64,000 bases of DNA. It comes from Niastella vici (lineage in GTDB: Bacteria; Bacteroidota; Bacteroidia; Chitinophagales; Chitinophagaceae). Made by a program: the position numbers and the translations under genes. The notes beneath the pieces are model-generated. The model made no database searches. It was not told where the DNA came from and saw nothing but the letters and a program-made list of their open reading frames with translations. The DNA lies in NCBI RefSeq assembly GCF_002077945.1, contig NZ_LVYD01000052.1:110627-174626 (forward strand), read 5' to 3'. Of the stretch, positions 28,799 through 38,092 are shown in pieces. The stretch's first letter is position 1; every line of letters begins with the position of its first letter.

Positions 28799-28944
28799 AA
28801 TAATTGGTTCATATTTTGATAAGGGCTAATAACGTAAATAGTGGGGCGGAATAAGTGTTTACACTAACGTATTTATGCGGTACCCCCTGAATGCCTAAAC
28901 ACTGAAGATTTTTAGTAATTTAGTTTTGCCAATATCATAAACAG

Positions 28945-29601
28945 ATGGGACCTATAAAAGTGGCTATTGCTGATGACCACAAAATATTCCGTAAAGGAGT
29001 AATATTGTCGTTAAGGCCTTATACAAACATTAAATTCGTACTTGAAGCTGAAAACGGTCAGGAACTGTTGGATAATTTACCAACTGCCCCTGAACAACCC
29101 GATGTTATTTTGATGGATCTGCGAATGCCCCTGAAAGATGGCATCGAAACCACAAAAGTAATCGCCCGCCAATATCCTAACATTCATGTCATAGCTCTTA
29201 CCATGTATGAAGATGAACGGTTTGTGAGCCATATGATGGAAATAGGCGCCAATGGCTACCTGCTTAAAAGCGCCGACCCTTCCGAAATAAAGAAGGCCAT
29301 TATGGAGGTAATGAGCAAAGGTTACTATCTGAACAACTTTGTGAACAGGATCCTTTTAAAAAAATCACACGCGCGGGTAAAAGTAGTACCAAGCCTGAAC
29401 AGCGAAATTACCCTCAGCGATCGCGAACGCGATGTGATCAAATATATTTGCATGGAGTTTACCGCCCATGAAATTGCACAAAAATTAGAGGTAAGTCCGC
29501 GCACTGTTGAAGCCATCAAAGACAGATTGATGGAGCGCTTCGGTGCTAAAAACACGGCAGGCCTGGTTTTTTTTGCAGTTAAGAATAACCTGATTGACTA
29601 A
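28945..29601 (+). CDS. NarL-type response regulator of the 7TM-kinase unit
   Basis: A 218-aa regulator. The receiver has D10-D11, phospho-acceptor D58 in VILMDLRMP, a conserved Thr in ALTMYED and the Lys in YLLKSADP. The LuxR-type helix-turn-helix contains HEIAQKLEVSPRTVEAI. A -7 element TAGTTTTG (28921-28928) sits 16 bp upstream of the start, so besides read-through from the kinase it may have its own promoter. Sequence similarity to the minus-strand regulator at 25243 suggests the two arose by duplication. Confidence 0.93.
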   Translation: MGPIKVAIADDHKIFRKGVILSLRPYTNIKFVLEAENGQELLDNLPTAPEQPDVILMDLRMPLKDGIETTKVIARQYPNIHVIALTMYEDERFVSHMMEIGANGYLLKSADPSEIKKAIMEVMSKGYYLNNFVNRILLKKSHARVKVVPSLNSEITLSDRERDVIKYICMEFTAHEIAQKLEVSPRTVEAIKDRLMERFGAKNTAGLVFFAVKNNLID

Positions 29602-29746
29602 ACTCCCGGCAACTTTTGACAAATAGCGGAAACCCTATTATTTGTTTAACGCATAACAGCCGGCATTATGTTGATACCCTTTTTTCCAGCGACAAAAACA
29701 ATTGGAACCCCTATGAAGAACCGGTTTGGCCCTGAACTGTTTGACC

Positions 29747-30463
29747 ATGGTAAAAACCGGTGGAAGTATATTTTTTGCCCTGCCGCTGGTAGTAATGTTA
29801 CTGTCATTACTACCCGTATGTATTCTCTTTGTCCGTAAAGTAGCCCCTTCCGCCATCCTTAACGTTCTGAGAACCCTTTGCCTCCTTGTCTTTCTGCAAT
29901 ACCTCACCATTTATTTCTTACAACCCGGTACGCCATCCCTTCAAACCGGTTTCAGACTGGCAGAATTCACGTTGATATTTTACCTGTTCAAATTACTGAT
30001 GCCTGCCCAACAGGGAAAGGATCTCATGAACATGTTCCTCGTTTCCTTTCTATCGGTAATAATTACTATATACTCGCTCAAAGGCATTTCGGCTTATGCA
30101 GCCACCATCACCATTGTTGAGGCGGCCCTGCTCACCATACTGTCGCTGGCAGCGCTTTTTCAGCTTATCAATAACCGGCACATTGTGCTGATGAACGAAC
30201 CTGCCTTCTGGATGACAGGTGGGTTGTTATGTTATTTTGGGATGGTAGTGTTTATGGAATCCATTGCAGGCTATCAAAGCGGCCTTTCGCAACAGATCCT
30301 ATCCGAAAAAGACCTCATTATAACGGTTGCAGATATGTTAAGAATGGTGTTTTTAATTGTGGCGGCCGTCGTAGCAGGTAAAAAAGATAGTAATAACAAT
30401 GCAGAAGATCATACCCCGCCCCCGCCGCCTCCGCAGGTTCCCCGGCGTACGATCAAATATTAG
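29747..30463 (+). CDS. 7-TM membrane protein B of the signalling island
   Basis: A 238-aa protein from the ATG at 29747 (MVKTGG). It has about seven hydrophobic helices and a Pro-rich hydrophilic C-terminus with six consecutive prolines (PPPPPP). Helix order and motifs match protein A at 27233 (LAEFTLI, PAFWMTGG, a Leu/Ile-rich last helix followed by KK). It lies 145 bp after the response regulator and ends 3 bp from the convergent scoB stop. No family name is offered; a receptor-like role is inferred from context only. Confidence 0.8.
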   Translation: MVKTGGSIFFALPLVVMLLSLLPVCILFVRKVAPSAILNVLRTLCLLVFLQYLTIYFLQPGTPSLQTGFRLAEFTLIFYLFKLLMPAQQGKDLMNMFLVSFLSVIITIYSLKGISAYAATITIVEAALLTILSLAALFQLINNRHIVLMNEPAFWMTGGLLCYFGMVVFMESIAGYQSGLSQQILSEKDLIITVADMLRMVFLIVAAVVAGKKDSNNNAEDHTPPPPPPQVPRRTIKY

Positions 30464-30466
30464 TCA

Positions 30467-31126
30467 TTAAATCACCATCTCCGGTATATTTCCTTCAATT
30501 AATAATTTGCCCAATGTTTTGGCCTTTATTTCTTCTACCGTTATGCCTGGCGCCCGTTCAATAAGTTTAAACCCGCCCTGTGGCAATACATCAAGCACAG
30601 CCAGGTCACTTACGATCCGCTTCACACATTTTACGCCGGTTAATGGCAATGTGCAGGCAGGCAATAGTTTTGATTCGCCTTTCGGATTGGTATGCATCAT
30701 GGCCACAATGATGTTTTTAGCGCTTGCCACCAGGTCCATAGCCCCGCCCATTCCTTTCACCATTTTACCGGGTATTTTCCAGTTGGCGATATCGCCATTT
30801 TCCGAAACCTCCATGGCGCCCAGTACAGTGAGGTCAACCTTGCCGGCGCGTATCATGCCAAAACTTTCGGCACTGTCAAAGAAAGCACCGCCAGGGATCA
30901 CTGTTACTGTTTCCTTACCGGCATTAATGAGGTCGGCATCTATTTCTGCATCAACAGGGTAAGGCCCCATGCCCAATAAGCCGTTCTCCGACTGTAGCAT
31001 GATCGTCATGCCATCGGGAATATAATTAGCCACCAGTGTAGGAATACCAATTCCCAGGTTCACGTACATGCCATCCCGTAATTCCTGTGCTATCCGCTTT
31101 GCAATACCGTATTTATCTAAAGCCAT
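30467..31126 (-). CDS. scoB: 3-oxoacid CoA-transferase subunit B
   Basis: Beta subunit of succinyl-CoA:acetoacetate (3-oxoacid) CoA-transferase, which moves CoA between succinate and acetoacetate in ketone-body and fatty-acid use. The 219-aa length is standard. The catalytic Glu is E47 in LQSENGLLG, and the NLGIGIPT stretch (23-30) and GGAMDLV are typical. The alpha subunit follows upstream (31225), with a 98-nt repeat-rich spacer between them. Confidence 0.94.
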   Translation of the reverse strand: MALDKYGIAKRIAQELRDGMYVNLGIGIPTLVANYIPDGMTIMLQSENGLLGMGPYPVDAEIDADLINAGKETVTVIPGGAFFDSAESFGMIRAGKVDLTVLGAMEVSENGDIANWKIPGKMVKGMGGAMDLVASAKNIIVAMMHTNPKGESKLLPACTLPLTGVKCVKRIVSDLAVLDVLPQGGFKLIERAPGITVEEIKAKTLGKLLIEGNIPEMVI

Positions 31127-31224
31127 TGTAGTTTTTAGTTTTTTAGTTCTCAGTTCTTAGTTGCTGCCGCGCCTTGAGATTTCGCTTTTCATTTCTTCTT
31201 TCCTCATTTTTCATTCCTGATTTC
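31127..31224. repeat. T-rich heptad repeats between scoA and scoB
   Basis: The spacer inside the scoAB operon consists of near-heptamer units ending in TAG or CAG (TTTTTAG, TTCTCAG, TTCTTAG; about 31132-31163) followed by T/C-rich units ending in CAT (31176-31224). Repeated phasing of about 7 nt is visible by eye. It resembles the spacers at 16532, 39086 and 43634 in period. Confidence 0.7.
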
Positions 31225-31926
31225 TCATTTACCGTTTATCTGCACCGTTCTGCGCTCAATTCGTTTCTCATAGTTGCTTCCCTGAAAGATCCGGTGCACA
31301 TAAATACCCGCCACATGAATATGATCAGGGTCAAGCTCACCCGGTTCAACCAGGTGTTCTACTTCAGCAATTGTAATGGTGCCGGCTTTGGCAATTGAGG
31401 TAGAAAAATTGCGGGTTGTTTTACGAAATACCAGGTTGCCATATTTATCCCCTTTCCAGGCTTTTACAATAGAAAAATCAGCATACAGCGCATGCTCCAT
31501 CAGGTACATTTTATTATTGAACTCACGCACTTCCTTACCGGTTGCTATTTCAGTACCATAACCAGCCGGTGTATAAAACGCGGGAATACCCATGCCGGCC
31601 ATTTGAATACGCGTGGCCAGCGTGCCCTGGGGTATCAGGTCAACTTCCAGTTCACCCTGCAACAACTGCCGTTCAAATTCAGCATTCTCGCCCACATAGG
31701 AGCTCATCATTTTTTTTATCTGACGGGTCTTTAACAGCAAGCCCAGGCCAAAGTCATCAACGCCCGCGTTGTTGGAGATACAGGTGAGATCTTTTACGCC
31801 TTTGCGCACAAGCGCAGCAATACAATTTTCGGGAATGCCACATAAACCAAAACCGCCCAGCATAATGGTAGCACTATCCCTTATGTCGGCGATGGCTTCA
31901 TCAGCATTGGCAACAACTTTTTGCAT
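31225..31926 (-). CDS. scoA: 3-oxoacid CoA-transferase subunit A
   Basis: Alpha subunit partner of scoB, 233 aa from the ATG at 31926 ([11 protein letters not shown]). The Gly-rich CoA-binding loop [10 protein letters not shown] is at about 24-33, and [12 protein letters not shown] and [13 protein letters not shown] are family words. An upstream in-frame start would add 14 residues with no similarity. It is transcribed ahead of scoB. Confidence 0.94.
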   Translation of the reverse strand: MQKVVANADEAIADIRDSATIMLGGFGLCGIPENCIAALVRKGVKDLTCISNNAGVDDFGLGLLLKTRQIKKMMSSYVGENAEFERQLLQGELEVDLIPQGTLATRIQMAGMGIPAFYTPAGYGTEIATGKEVREFNNKMYLMEHALYADFSIVKAWKGDKYGNLVFRKTTRNFSTSIAKAGTITIAEVEHLVEPGELDPDHIHVAGIYVHRIFQGSNYEKRIERRTVQINGK

Positions 31927-32053
31927 AGCAAGCAATTTATTGATAAAAATAAGGGAACTGCCGCGCAAACGGTCAAAAAACTAACAGATGTTTGTAATAA
32001 ATTTCCCTACCCCACAAACGGGGCTCATAAGAGAAATTATCAGCAAAACTTTC

Positions 32054-32635
32054 TCAGGAAGTTTTTTTCGGTTGGAACCGGAGCCTACGCAGGCTGTCGA
32101 ATTTGAGGCGTTCGAGCGGTGGCCGCCCGTGACGGAAATCTGGTTTAACCATTGGGGGCGGAACCGGTGTTGGCAGTGCAGCCGGTAATGGCGCAGCTTT
32201 AATGGAATCAATTTTAACTTTCGCAGAATCGGCTTTACGTATAGCTACCGAATCCATCTTTAGTTTGGCGGTATCGCTCGTTTGAGGTTTGTACAGTTCT
32301 TCCCGGCGCCGGTTGGCCCTGGTAGCCAGGGAATCGAACATATCGCGGGCGATATCGGGACGGCTCATGTAAAATTTATAGCTCTTTATGAATTCATCTT
32401 TTGAAACCTTGTGAATATCAAAAACCTGGGCATATAATTTAAATGTTTCGGCTTTCAGGTTTTTAGAGGAATCCCTTATAAAGGTTTCCCTGAAACGCTC
32501 GGCCTGTATCATATCCCACAACACCTTTTCCATTTTGTCCTTCGGTAAAACCCCTTTGGGTATCTTATCCTTATCTGTACAACTAATACTAAAACACACT
32601 ATAACGCTCAAACATACCAGTAATAGCCGGTTCAT
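32054..32635 (-). CDS. DUF4296 lipoprotein
   Basis: A 193-aa lipoprotein of the Bacteroidota family DUF4296. The lipobox is SISC with C19 as the lipidated residue. The family domain (about 22-120) begins KIPKGVLPKDKMEKVLWDM and includes KVSKDEFIKSYKFYMSRPD. A low-complexity tail rich in Lys, Ala and Pro follows (KADSAKVKIDSIKAAPLPAA), ending in a basic stretch. It overlaps porD by 4 bp (ATGA) and is the last gene of the coaBC-porD-DUF4296 unit. Location in the periplasm or outer membrane is inferred; function is unknown. Confidence 0.9.
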   Translation of the reverse strand: MNRLLLVCLSVIVCFSISCTDKDKIPKGVLPKDKMEKVLWDMIQAERFRETFIRDSSKNLKAETFKLYAQVFDIHKVSKDEFIKSYKFYMSRPDIARDMFDSLATRANRRREELYKPQTSDTAKLKMDSVAIRKADSAKVKIDSIKAAPLPAALPTPVPPPMVKPDFRHGRPPLERLKFDSLRRLRFQPKKTS

Positions 32636-33555
32636 TTTAATTCCGATTTATACGTATTGGAATTGGAGATATCTATCTTTTGTAATATTTCTCTTGCTTT
32701 CTGTTTGTCTTCGGGCGTACCTTTTTTAAATATCCTGATGAGCTCGGTCGATTTTCCCTGGAAGAAGAACTGAACGATCATGGTATTGGGAATATCGTTA
32801 TTCATAGTATTGATGAGGCTCAGGGAATTCAGTATGGCGCTGCGGGCTTCCGTTTCATTTTCATACATGTAATCCATACCCAGGCGGTAATAGCTGTAAA
32901 TGGCATCATGCATCAGGTTGTACCGGTTGTTGGTCAAATTTTCCATTAACCAATAGCGGTTGCGCAAACCATCAAATGCTTTCCAGCCGCTGATATCCCT
33001 TCCTTCTGGTGCATTGTTCACAATATTCATGGCTTTCTGGTACCAGGGATCGCCGCCACGTAAAGCAAAAGAATCGAAATCGAGACCCATAATTACATAT
33101 ACATAATAAGCGAGTATGGCCGGCAGGTTCCCCACCATTGGGTCAGAACCCGAGATCCGGTTCTCATTAAATTCAATTGACTGGTATTCTACATATTTAA
33201 ACAGTACGTTCTCGTCCATGAAATTGATCAGCGGACATTCGTAATTGGTATTATACACCGGACGGGCAGCCTGTACAGTAAGTTTAGCTTTATAAACATT
33301 GCTTCCCTGGGCTTCCGTGATCATCAACAGAAAATTACATACGATCTTTTCATTGGGTTGAAAAGTTTCTTTTGTCCATTTTCGGTTGTTGAGGAAATTG
33401 TTAAGCGCAGCCTGGCAGGTTTGAAACGCTTTTTTATCGGCTGGTGTACCCAGCGCCTGGGTATTGATGGTTATACGGGCTTTAAGCTCCTGGGCGCACA
33501 AACATACCGGCGCCACCACCATCAGGCATAGTATCCATACGGTCTTTCTACACAT
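32632..33555 (-). CDS. porD: T9SS-associated periplasmic protein PorD (DUF4835)
   Basis: A 307-aa periplasmic protein of the DUF4835 family, described as PorD in the T9SS literature. A signal peptide (about 1-21, VCLCAQ) leads into the family domain with KARITINTQ, YECPLINFMDENVLFKYVEY and GLDFDSFALRGGDPWYQKA. It overlaps the end of coaBC by 8 bp. The gene order coaBC-DUF4835 is common in Bacteroidota. Its exact role in secretion is not well defined. Confidence 0.92.
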   Translation of the reverse strand: MCRKTVWILCLMVVAPVCLCAQELKARITINTQALGTPADKKAFQTCQAALNNFLNNRKWTKETFQPNEKIVCNFLLMITEAQGSNVYKAKLTVQAARPVYNTNYECPLINFMDENVLFKYVEYQSIEFNENRISGSDPMVGNLPAILAYYVYVIMGLDFDSFALRGGDPWYQKAMNIVNNAPEGRDISGWKAFDGLRNRYWLMENLTNNRYNLMHDAIYSYYRLGMDYMYENETEARSAILNSLSLINTMNNDIPNTMIVQFFFQGKSTELIRIFKKGTPEDKQKAREILQKIDISNSNTYKSELK

Positions 33556-34744
33556 ATAGTATGTTTACGATTCTATCAACGATATCTTTAGCCACTTGTT
33601 GTTTGGGCTTGCGGTCGTACACGAGCTCGTTACCGCCTTTTTCAAAAATAGTTACCTTGTTGGTATCGTAACCAAAGCCGGCCCCTTCATCGTTCAGGGA
33701 ATTCAACACAATAAGATCGGCATTTTTTGAAGCCAGTTTATCCAGCGCATATTGCCGCTCATTGGCTGTTTCAAGGGCAAACCCCACCAGCAATTGCTTA
33801 TCGCGTTTCAACTGGCCCAGGCTTTTCAAAATATCCTTTGTTTTGGTTAGTTCAATTACCAGGGTGCCGCTTGTTTTCTTGATCTTTTCGGGTGCCGTTT
33901 CAACCGGGGTATAATCGGCCACGGCCGCACTCATAACGGCAATATCGGCCGAGGGGAACTCAGCCATACAGGTATCATACATTTGACCAGCTGTTTGCAC
34001 CTTGTGTACGTAAATACCAGGGAGTGTTGTTTTTACTGCAGAAGGTCCCAATACCAGGTGCACCTCAGCCCCCCGCCGGGCCAGCTCTTCAGCAATGGCC
34101 AGTCCCATTTTACCCGAAGAATGATTTCCAATGAACCGCACGGGATCAATTGGTTCGTAGGTTGGGCCAGCCGTTACCAGGGCCTTTTTACCGGCCAGGT
34201 CTTTTTGCCCGAAAAAATTGTCGCCCAGGAATTGCATAATAGCCTCAGGTTCGGCCATGCGGCCATCGCCATACAGGCCACTGGCCAGTTCGCCTTTATC
34301 AACGGGAATAATGCGGTTGCCAAACGACTCCAGCTTCTGCAGGTTGCTTTGTGTAGCGGGGTGATGCCACATATCTTCATCCATGGCCGGCGCCACTACC
34401 ACAGGGCAGGTGGCCGACAACCAGGTAGCTAATAACATATTGTCGCATAACCCATTGGCCATTTTTGCCAGGGTGTTGCAGCTTAAAGGTGCCACCACCA
34501 TCACATCGGCCCAACGGCCCAGCATCACGTGGTTGCTCCAGGATTCGTTACTCACCAGTTCAGTAATGACTGCATTTTTTGACAGGGTGGCCAGGGTAAG
34601 CGGTGAAACAAATTCCCTGGCGGCCGGCGTCATTACCACCTTTACTTCGGCCCCTGCTTTAACCAGCAGGCGCACCAGTAAAATGGCTTTATAAGCAGCG
34701 ATACTTCCGGTTACAGCCAGCAAAATTTTTTTATCCTGGAACAT
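33548..34744 (-). CDS. coaBC: Bifunctional phosphopantothenoylcysteine decarboxylase / phosphopantothenate-cysteine ligase
   Basis: CoaBC makes 4'-phosphopantetheine for coenzyme A in two steps: CTP-dependent joining of cysteine to phosphopantothenate, then FMN-dependent decarboxylation. It has 398 aa. The N-terminal CoaC flavoprotein part (about 1-180) contains GSIAAYK, active-site H72 in SWSNHVMLG, APLSCNTLAKMANG and PAMDEDMW. The last has Asp where the textbook motif has Asn, a variant I recall from Bacteroidota. The C-terminal CoaB part (about 185-398) starts with KKALVTAGPTYEPIDPVRF and includes NHSSGKMG. First gene of a three-gene overlapping unit. Confidence 0.96.
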   Translation of the reverse strand: MFQDKKILLAVTGSIAAYKAILLVRLLVKAGAEVKVVMTPAAREFVSPLTLATLSKNAVITELVSNESWSNHVMLGRWADVMVVAPLSCNTLAKMANGLCDNMLLATWLSATCPVVVAPAMDEDMWHHPATQSNLQKLESFGNRIIPVDKGELASGLYGDGRMAEPEAIMQFLGDNFFGQKDLAGKKALVTAGPTYEPIDPVRFIGNHSSGKMGLAIAEELARRGAEVHLVLGPSAVKTTLPGIYVHKVQTAGQMYDTCMAEFPSADIAVMSAAVADYTPVETAPEKIKKTSGTLVIELTKTKDILKSLGQLKRDKQLLVGFALETANERQYALDKLASKNADLIVLNSLNDEGAGFGYDTNKVTIFEKGGNELVYDRKPKQQVAKDIVDRIVNILYV

Positions 34745-34861
34745 AATTGGTTAAAATTAGGTCATTTGCGTTAAACAAAACGGGTAGCATAGTACCCGGT
34801 TTATCAACAATAACATTATTTCAACAGGCTCTCACTATCAATAAAGTATCTATAAAACTAA

Positions 34862-34888
34862 AAAGCGACAGGTATCTTCTGTCGCTTT
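34862..34888 (-). terminator. Intrinsic terminator of bamD-rpoZ
   Basis: A 10-bp perfect stem (AAAGCGACAG, 34862-34871, with 34879-34888), 7-nt loop and minus-strand T-tract follows the rpoZ stop. Confidence 0.88.
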
Positions 34889-34912
34889 CCATACATTTTT
34901 AACCGCTATATA

Positions 34913-35254
34913 TTAGCTGAACAGGTCATCTTCATTTTTACGATAATAGATCTTATCGTCGAGGAATTCCTGGGTAGCCAGCAATGATGGGTTAGGCATA
35001 CGCTCATACGCCCTTGAAATTTCGATCTGCTCTTTATTCTCGTGGATCTCTTCCAGGCTATCGGTATGGCTGGCGAACTCTTCCAGTTTATTATGCAATT
35101 CCTCTTTCAGGGAGATATTGATCTGGTTAGCCCTTTTGGCAATAATGGCAATAGATTCGTACACATTGCCGGTTTTGCCTTTAATGGCGTTCAAATCTTT
35201 TGTTTCGGCCGTATTAGCGGTATTGGCGCTAATTTGTCTTCGTAATTTGCTCAT
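34913..35254 (-). CDS. rpoZ: RNA polymerase omega subunit, Bacteroidota type
   Basis: Omega helps fold and assemble the beta-prime subunit of RNA polymerase. The 113-aa protein carries the Rpb6/omega-like core GNVYESIAIIAKRANQI (about 29-45) and an acidic C-terminal half. It overlaps the 3' end of bamD by 26 bp in another frame, and a terminator follows. The order bamD-rpoZ-coaBC-porD is one I know from other Bacteroidota, which supports the call. Confidence 0.9.
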   Translation of the reverse strand: MSKLRRQISANTANTAETKDLNAIKGKTGNVYESIAIIAKRANQINISLKEELHNKLEEFASHTDSLEEIHENKEQIEISRAYERMPNPSLLATQEFLDDKIYYRKNEDDLFS

Positions 35255-36044
35255 TATTGTTGGCTTTAAGATTGTTTTTTGACAATGTCTCGTAATTCTC
35301 TACTTCCTTTTTAAAACTGCTTTCAGGGAAGCGGTCAATAAAATCATGACACTCTGTAACCACCTGTTCAAAGCGTGCAGCCTTCTTGTCTTCGATACTA
35401 TTTACAGCAAATAAATAATATGACTTGATAACCTGCAACTTATACGCATCACTTTTTTGCGAATCAGGAAAATCATTCATCAAACTGGTATAGGCGATAG
35501 CCGCGGCGCGGTAGTGACCCATATTGTAATATAAGGAGGCGCTGCCATATTCCTTATCCTCCAGTTTTACCCGGCATTTATCCATGATCTCCGACGCCTC
35601 TTTGTTCTTGGGCGAATTGGGGTGTGTATTGATAAACGTCTGCATCAAACCAATTGTTTTCTGGGTATTGGTTTGATCGAGCTCGGCCTTGGGCGATTGG
35701 CGATAATAAGTATACGCCCGCATAAATTCCATTTCCTCGGCCTTTGGGCTGTTGGGGAAAACCTCTACAAATTGCTTGAAAAGATTTTCGGCCTGCAGCC
35801 AGTCGCGCAGGTAATAGGAACAATACGCATATTTATAAAAAAGATCTTCAAACTGAGGCTGTCCTTTCATCAAAGGAAAGAGTTCCTCATATAATTGCTG
35901 GGCATAATTGTACTTCTTGGCTACATAGTACTTTTCGGCCATGCGCAATTTATAGTCATAGTCGGTACTCTTCTGCACCTTCGAAAACTTCGAGCAGGAC
36001 ACTACTCCCAGGGCAATGATTGCAATTAGTAAAGCTGAACGCAT
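35229..36044 (-). CDS. bamD: Outer membrane assembly lipoprotein BamD
   Basis: BamD is the essential TPR lipoprotein of the BAM complex that inserts beta-barrels in the outer membrane, including SprA-type proteins. From the ATG at 36044 (MRSALLIA) it has 271 aa, with lipobox VVSC and lipidated C17. TPR-like helices follow (YDYKLRMAEKYYVAKKYNYAQQLYEEL, quoted in part: KYYVAKKYNYAQ; LFKQFVEVFPNSPKAEE; LMQTFINTHPNSPK). A -7-type element TAACTTTG (minus strand, 36054-36061) lies about 10 bp upstream of the start, without a clear -33. Confidence 0.93.
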   Translation of the reverse strand: MRSALLIAIIALGVVSCSKFSKVQKSTDYDYKLRMAEKYYVAKKYNYAQQLYEELFPLMKGQPQFEDLFYKYAYCSYYLRDWLQAENLFKQFVEVFPNSPKAEEMEFMRAYTYYRQSPKAELDQTNTQKTIGLMQTFINTHPNSPKNKEASEIMDKCRVKLEDKEYGSASLYYNMGHYRAAAIAYTSLMNDFPDSQKSDAYKLQVIKSYYLFAVNSIEDKKAARFEQVVTECHDFIDRFPESSFKKEVENYETLSKNNLKANNNEQITKTN

Positions 36045-36130
36045 AAAAGTGGGCAAAGTTAAGGTTTTCCTGCAAATATGTATGGAAAGGTGCTTTATCC
36101 CAAAAACAAGCCGTTAAGATAAATATAAAA

Positions 36131-36158
36131 ACCTTCCCCCGGCAAAACGGGGGAAGGT
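36131..36158 (-). terminator. Intrinsic terminator of the OmpA-family gene
   Basis: An 11-bp perfect GC-rich stem (ACCTTCCCCCG, 36131-36141, with 36148-36158), 6-nt loop, and a T-rich tail on the minus strand after the ompA-like stop. Confidence 0.92.
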
Positions 36159-36196
36159 TATACTATTAGTTAAAGCAATTTAAGCTAAAGTACTTT

Positions 36197-37888
36197 TTAA
36201 CGGCCACGACGAAGGTTCGGGTGTGGAGCAGGCACTGTAGTAGGACCTTCTTCATTAGTTCCATCGCGCAGGTCTACAGTGTTGCAATCACCACCGGTTT
36301 CACCATACTTGAAGATGAAACGATCAGCGTTAATGCCTTCTTTATCAACCAGGTAGCTGATAACAGCATTCACGCGATCCCAACTTAACTGTTGTTCAGA
36401 TTTGCTTGAAGAGCAGTAACCGATAACAGCGATCTTACAGTTAGGATTATCTTTTATCTTCTGAGCAGCTGAAGCCAGTAATGCTTTGGCGTCGTTGCTT
36501 AATGTGATAGATTTCGGTTTGAAGGTAACGCTTGGTAAGTCACCGATACCGCACTCGCCTTTGATACCACCTTTTTTAATGATCTCCATCAGAGAATCGC
36601 AGCATGCAGGCGGAGGACATTTACCAATACCATCAGCATCAACAGGTTGACATTGTGTTGGTGTATTCAGTTCCTTGTCTTTGTAATCAGGAACACCATC
36701 ACCATCAGTATCGCGGCTAACACCATGAGTATCAACCGGAGCACCAGCAGGTGTGTTAGGCTCCTGATCGAACTGGTCAGTTACACCGTCGCCATCAGCA
36801 TCATCCAATACTGGTTTGGGGAGCTTCATGTGGCGGGGTTTGTTAACCTCGTTGTAAGCGTAATCCAGCGGATTCAGCCACCATAAAGGTTCAACAGCTT
36901 TGTTTCCGATTGCCATGTTGAGACCAACAGACAGGAAGTTGTAAGTGTCGAAATCTCTGGTCTGTGCAGGAGCACCTGTTGAACCGGGAACAGAGGTAGC
37001 AACGCCGTTTTCCTGCCATTGTTGACCATCTAACAGGTCAGTTTTTGGAATAGTCAGCTTGTCTTCAACAGCAAAGCTGAATTTCTTGTTGATTTTGAAT
37101 TGAACACCAGCACCTACGTTAGCAATAAAACGGAATGGTTTTTTGAACAGTTTAGGCTGGCTGGCATCTGTTTCGGCCTCAGTTTCGTATTTACCGTCCA
37201 GAGCATCTTTCAGATCTTTTTTGATGTCTTTTCTGTTCTTGTAACCGAAACCATCGGCAGTAGCAGCATACTTATTATAGATATTCTGAAAATCTGTAGC
37301 GTAAGTTGTGCCATCGCCTTTCTTTGCATCTATTTTAGTATTATAGATCATACCGCCCAAACCAGCAAAAGCATACACATTGAAGCTGCTTTTTGATTTG
37401 TGAAAGCGAATGTTACTCAAGGTTACCACACCCTGTAAGCTCAGATCGTATATATTCGTTTTGTAGTTGTAGAATACAGGGGTACCTGGCGCATAGCCAG
37501 TTTTTGACCATGCTGGATTCTTAGACCATTGGGTCGAAGGTTGGAAGTTCAACCCCTTTGTAGTTCCAAAACCAAGCTGACCTCTTAATGAGAAAACATA
37601 ACCCAGCGCTTTGCGTACATGTAACGCGACGCCGCCTATAGGCGTACGGTTACGCACATCACCTGAAATGGTGAAAGCCCCTGCCTGCAAACCTATTTCC
37701 CATTGGTTACGGGGTTTGGCCGGATAAGGGTAGTTGTTTGCCATGAACTCCGTGTGCTGGGGCAATCTTTTAGAAGGTATAACTGAAGAGTCCTGTACAT
37801 CATACGAACCACCCAACTGTGCGTGGGAAGCAGCAGATGCTAACAGAAACGATAAGCTTAAAAAACTTACGTACTTTTTGCTTGCCAT
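36197..37888 (-). CDS. OmpA-family outer membrane protein with thrombospondin type 3 repeats
   Basis: A 563-aa envelope protein. Signal peptide cleaved near ASAASHA (about 22), then a beta-barrel-like N-terminal domain (about 60-345; WEIGLQAGAFTISGDVRN, YVFSLRGQLGFG). Calcium-binding thrombospondin type 3 repeats follow, with DADGDGVTDQFDQ and DTDGDGVPDYKD (about 364-410), and a Cys-rich linker (PPACC). The C-terminal OmpA domain (about 440-540; VTFKPKSITLSNDA, VIGYCSSSKSEQQLSWDRVNA) would bind peptidoglycan. The family Asp/Arg pair is partly altered: the usual GHTD position reads GYCS. It has a strong promoter and terminator, so it is expressed alone, probably highly. Confidence 0.92.
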   Translation of the reverse strand: MASKKYVSFLSLSFLLASAASHAQLGGSYDVQDSSVIPSKRLPQHTEFMANNYPYPAKPRNQWEIGLQAGAFTISGDVRNRTPIGGVALHVRKALGYVFSLRGQLGFGTTKGLNFQPSTQWSKNPAWSKTGYAPGTPVFYNYKTNIYDLSLQGVVTLSNIRFHKSKSSFNVYAFAGLGGMIYNTKIDAKKGDGTTYATDFQNIYNKYAATADGFGYKNRKDIKKDLKDALDGKYETEAETDASQPKLFKKPFRFIANVGAGVQFKINKKFSFAVEDKLTIPKTDLLDGQQWQENGVATSVPGSTGAPAQTRDFDTYNFLSVGLNMAIGNKAVEPLWWLNPLDYAYNEVNKPRHMKLPKPVLDDADGDGVTDQFDQEPNTPAGAPVDTHGVSRDTDGDGVPDYKDKELNTPTQCQPVDADGIGKCPPPACCDSLMEIIKKGGIKGECGIGDLPSVTFKPKSITLSNDAKALLASAAQKIKDNPNCKIAVIGYCSSSKSEQQLSWDRVNAVISYLVDKEGINADRFIFKYGETGGDCNTVDLRDGTNEEGPTTVPAPHPNLRRGR

Positions 37889-37936
37889 AACTAAATTTTA
37901 TGTGAAGGATTAAGTAACCTGAACTCAGAATCTGTG

Positions 37937-37967
37937 CAAAAATATTAATTGACAGCTAACTACCAAA
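37937..37967 (-). promoter_or_regulatory. Promoter of the OmpA-family gene
   Basis: On the minus strand, -33 TTTG (plus 37964-37967) and -7 TATTTTTG (plus 37937-37944) are 19 nt apart, a perfect TTTG / TAnnTTTG match. The start codon lies about 50 nt downstream. Confidence 0.7.
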
Positions 37968-38092
37968 TTTTTTTCCCCAACACAATGTGCATTATCTTGC
38001 TGTTTTTCACACAGTAAGATCATTACAGAGCAAATTAAATGCCTCTTACGATATACATTAATAAATAGTAATTTGCTCCTCTTATATTCCGC

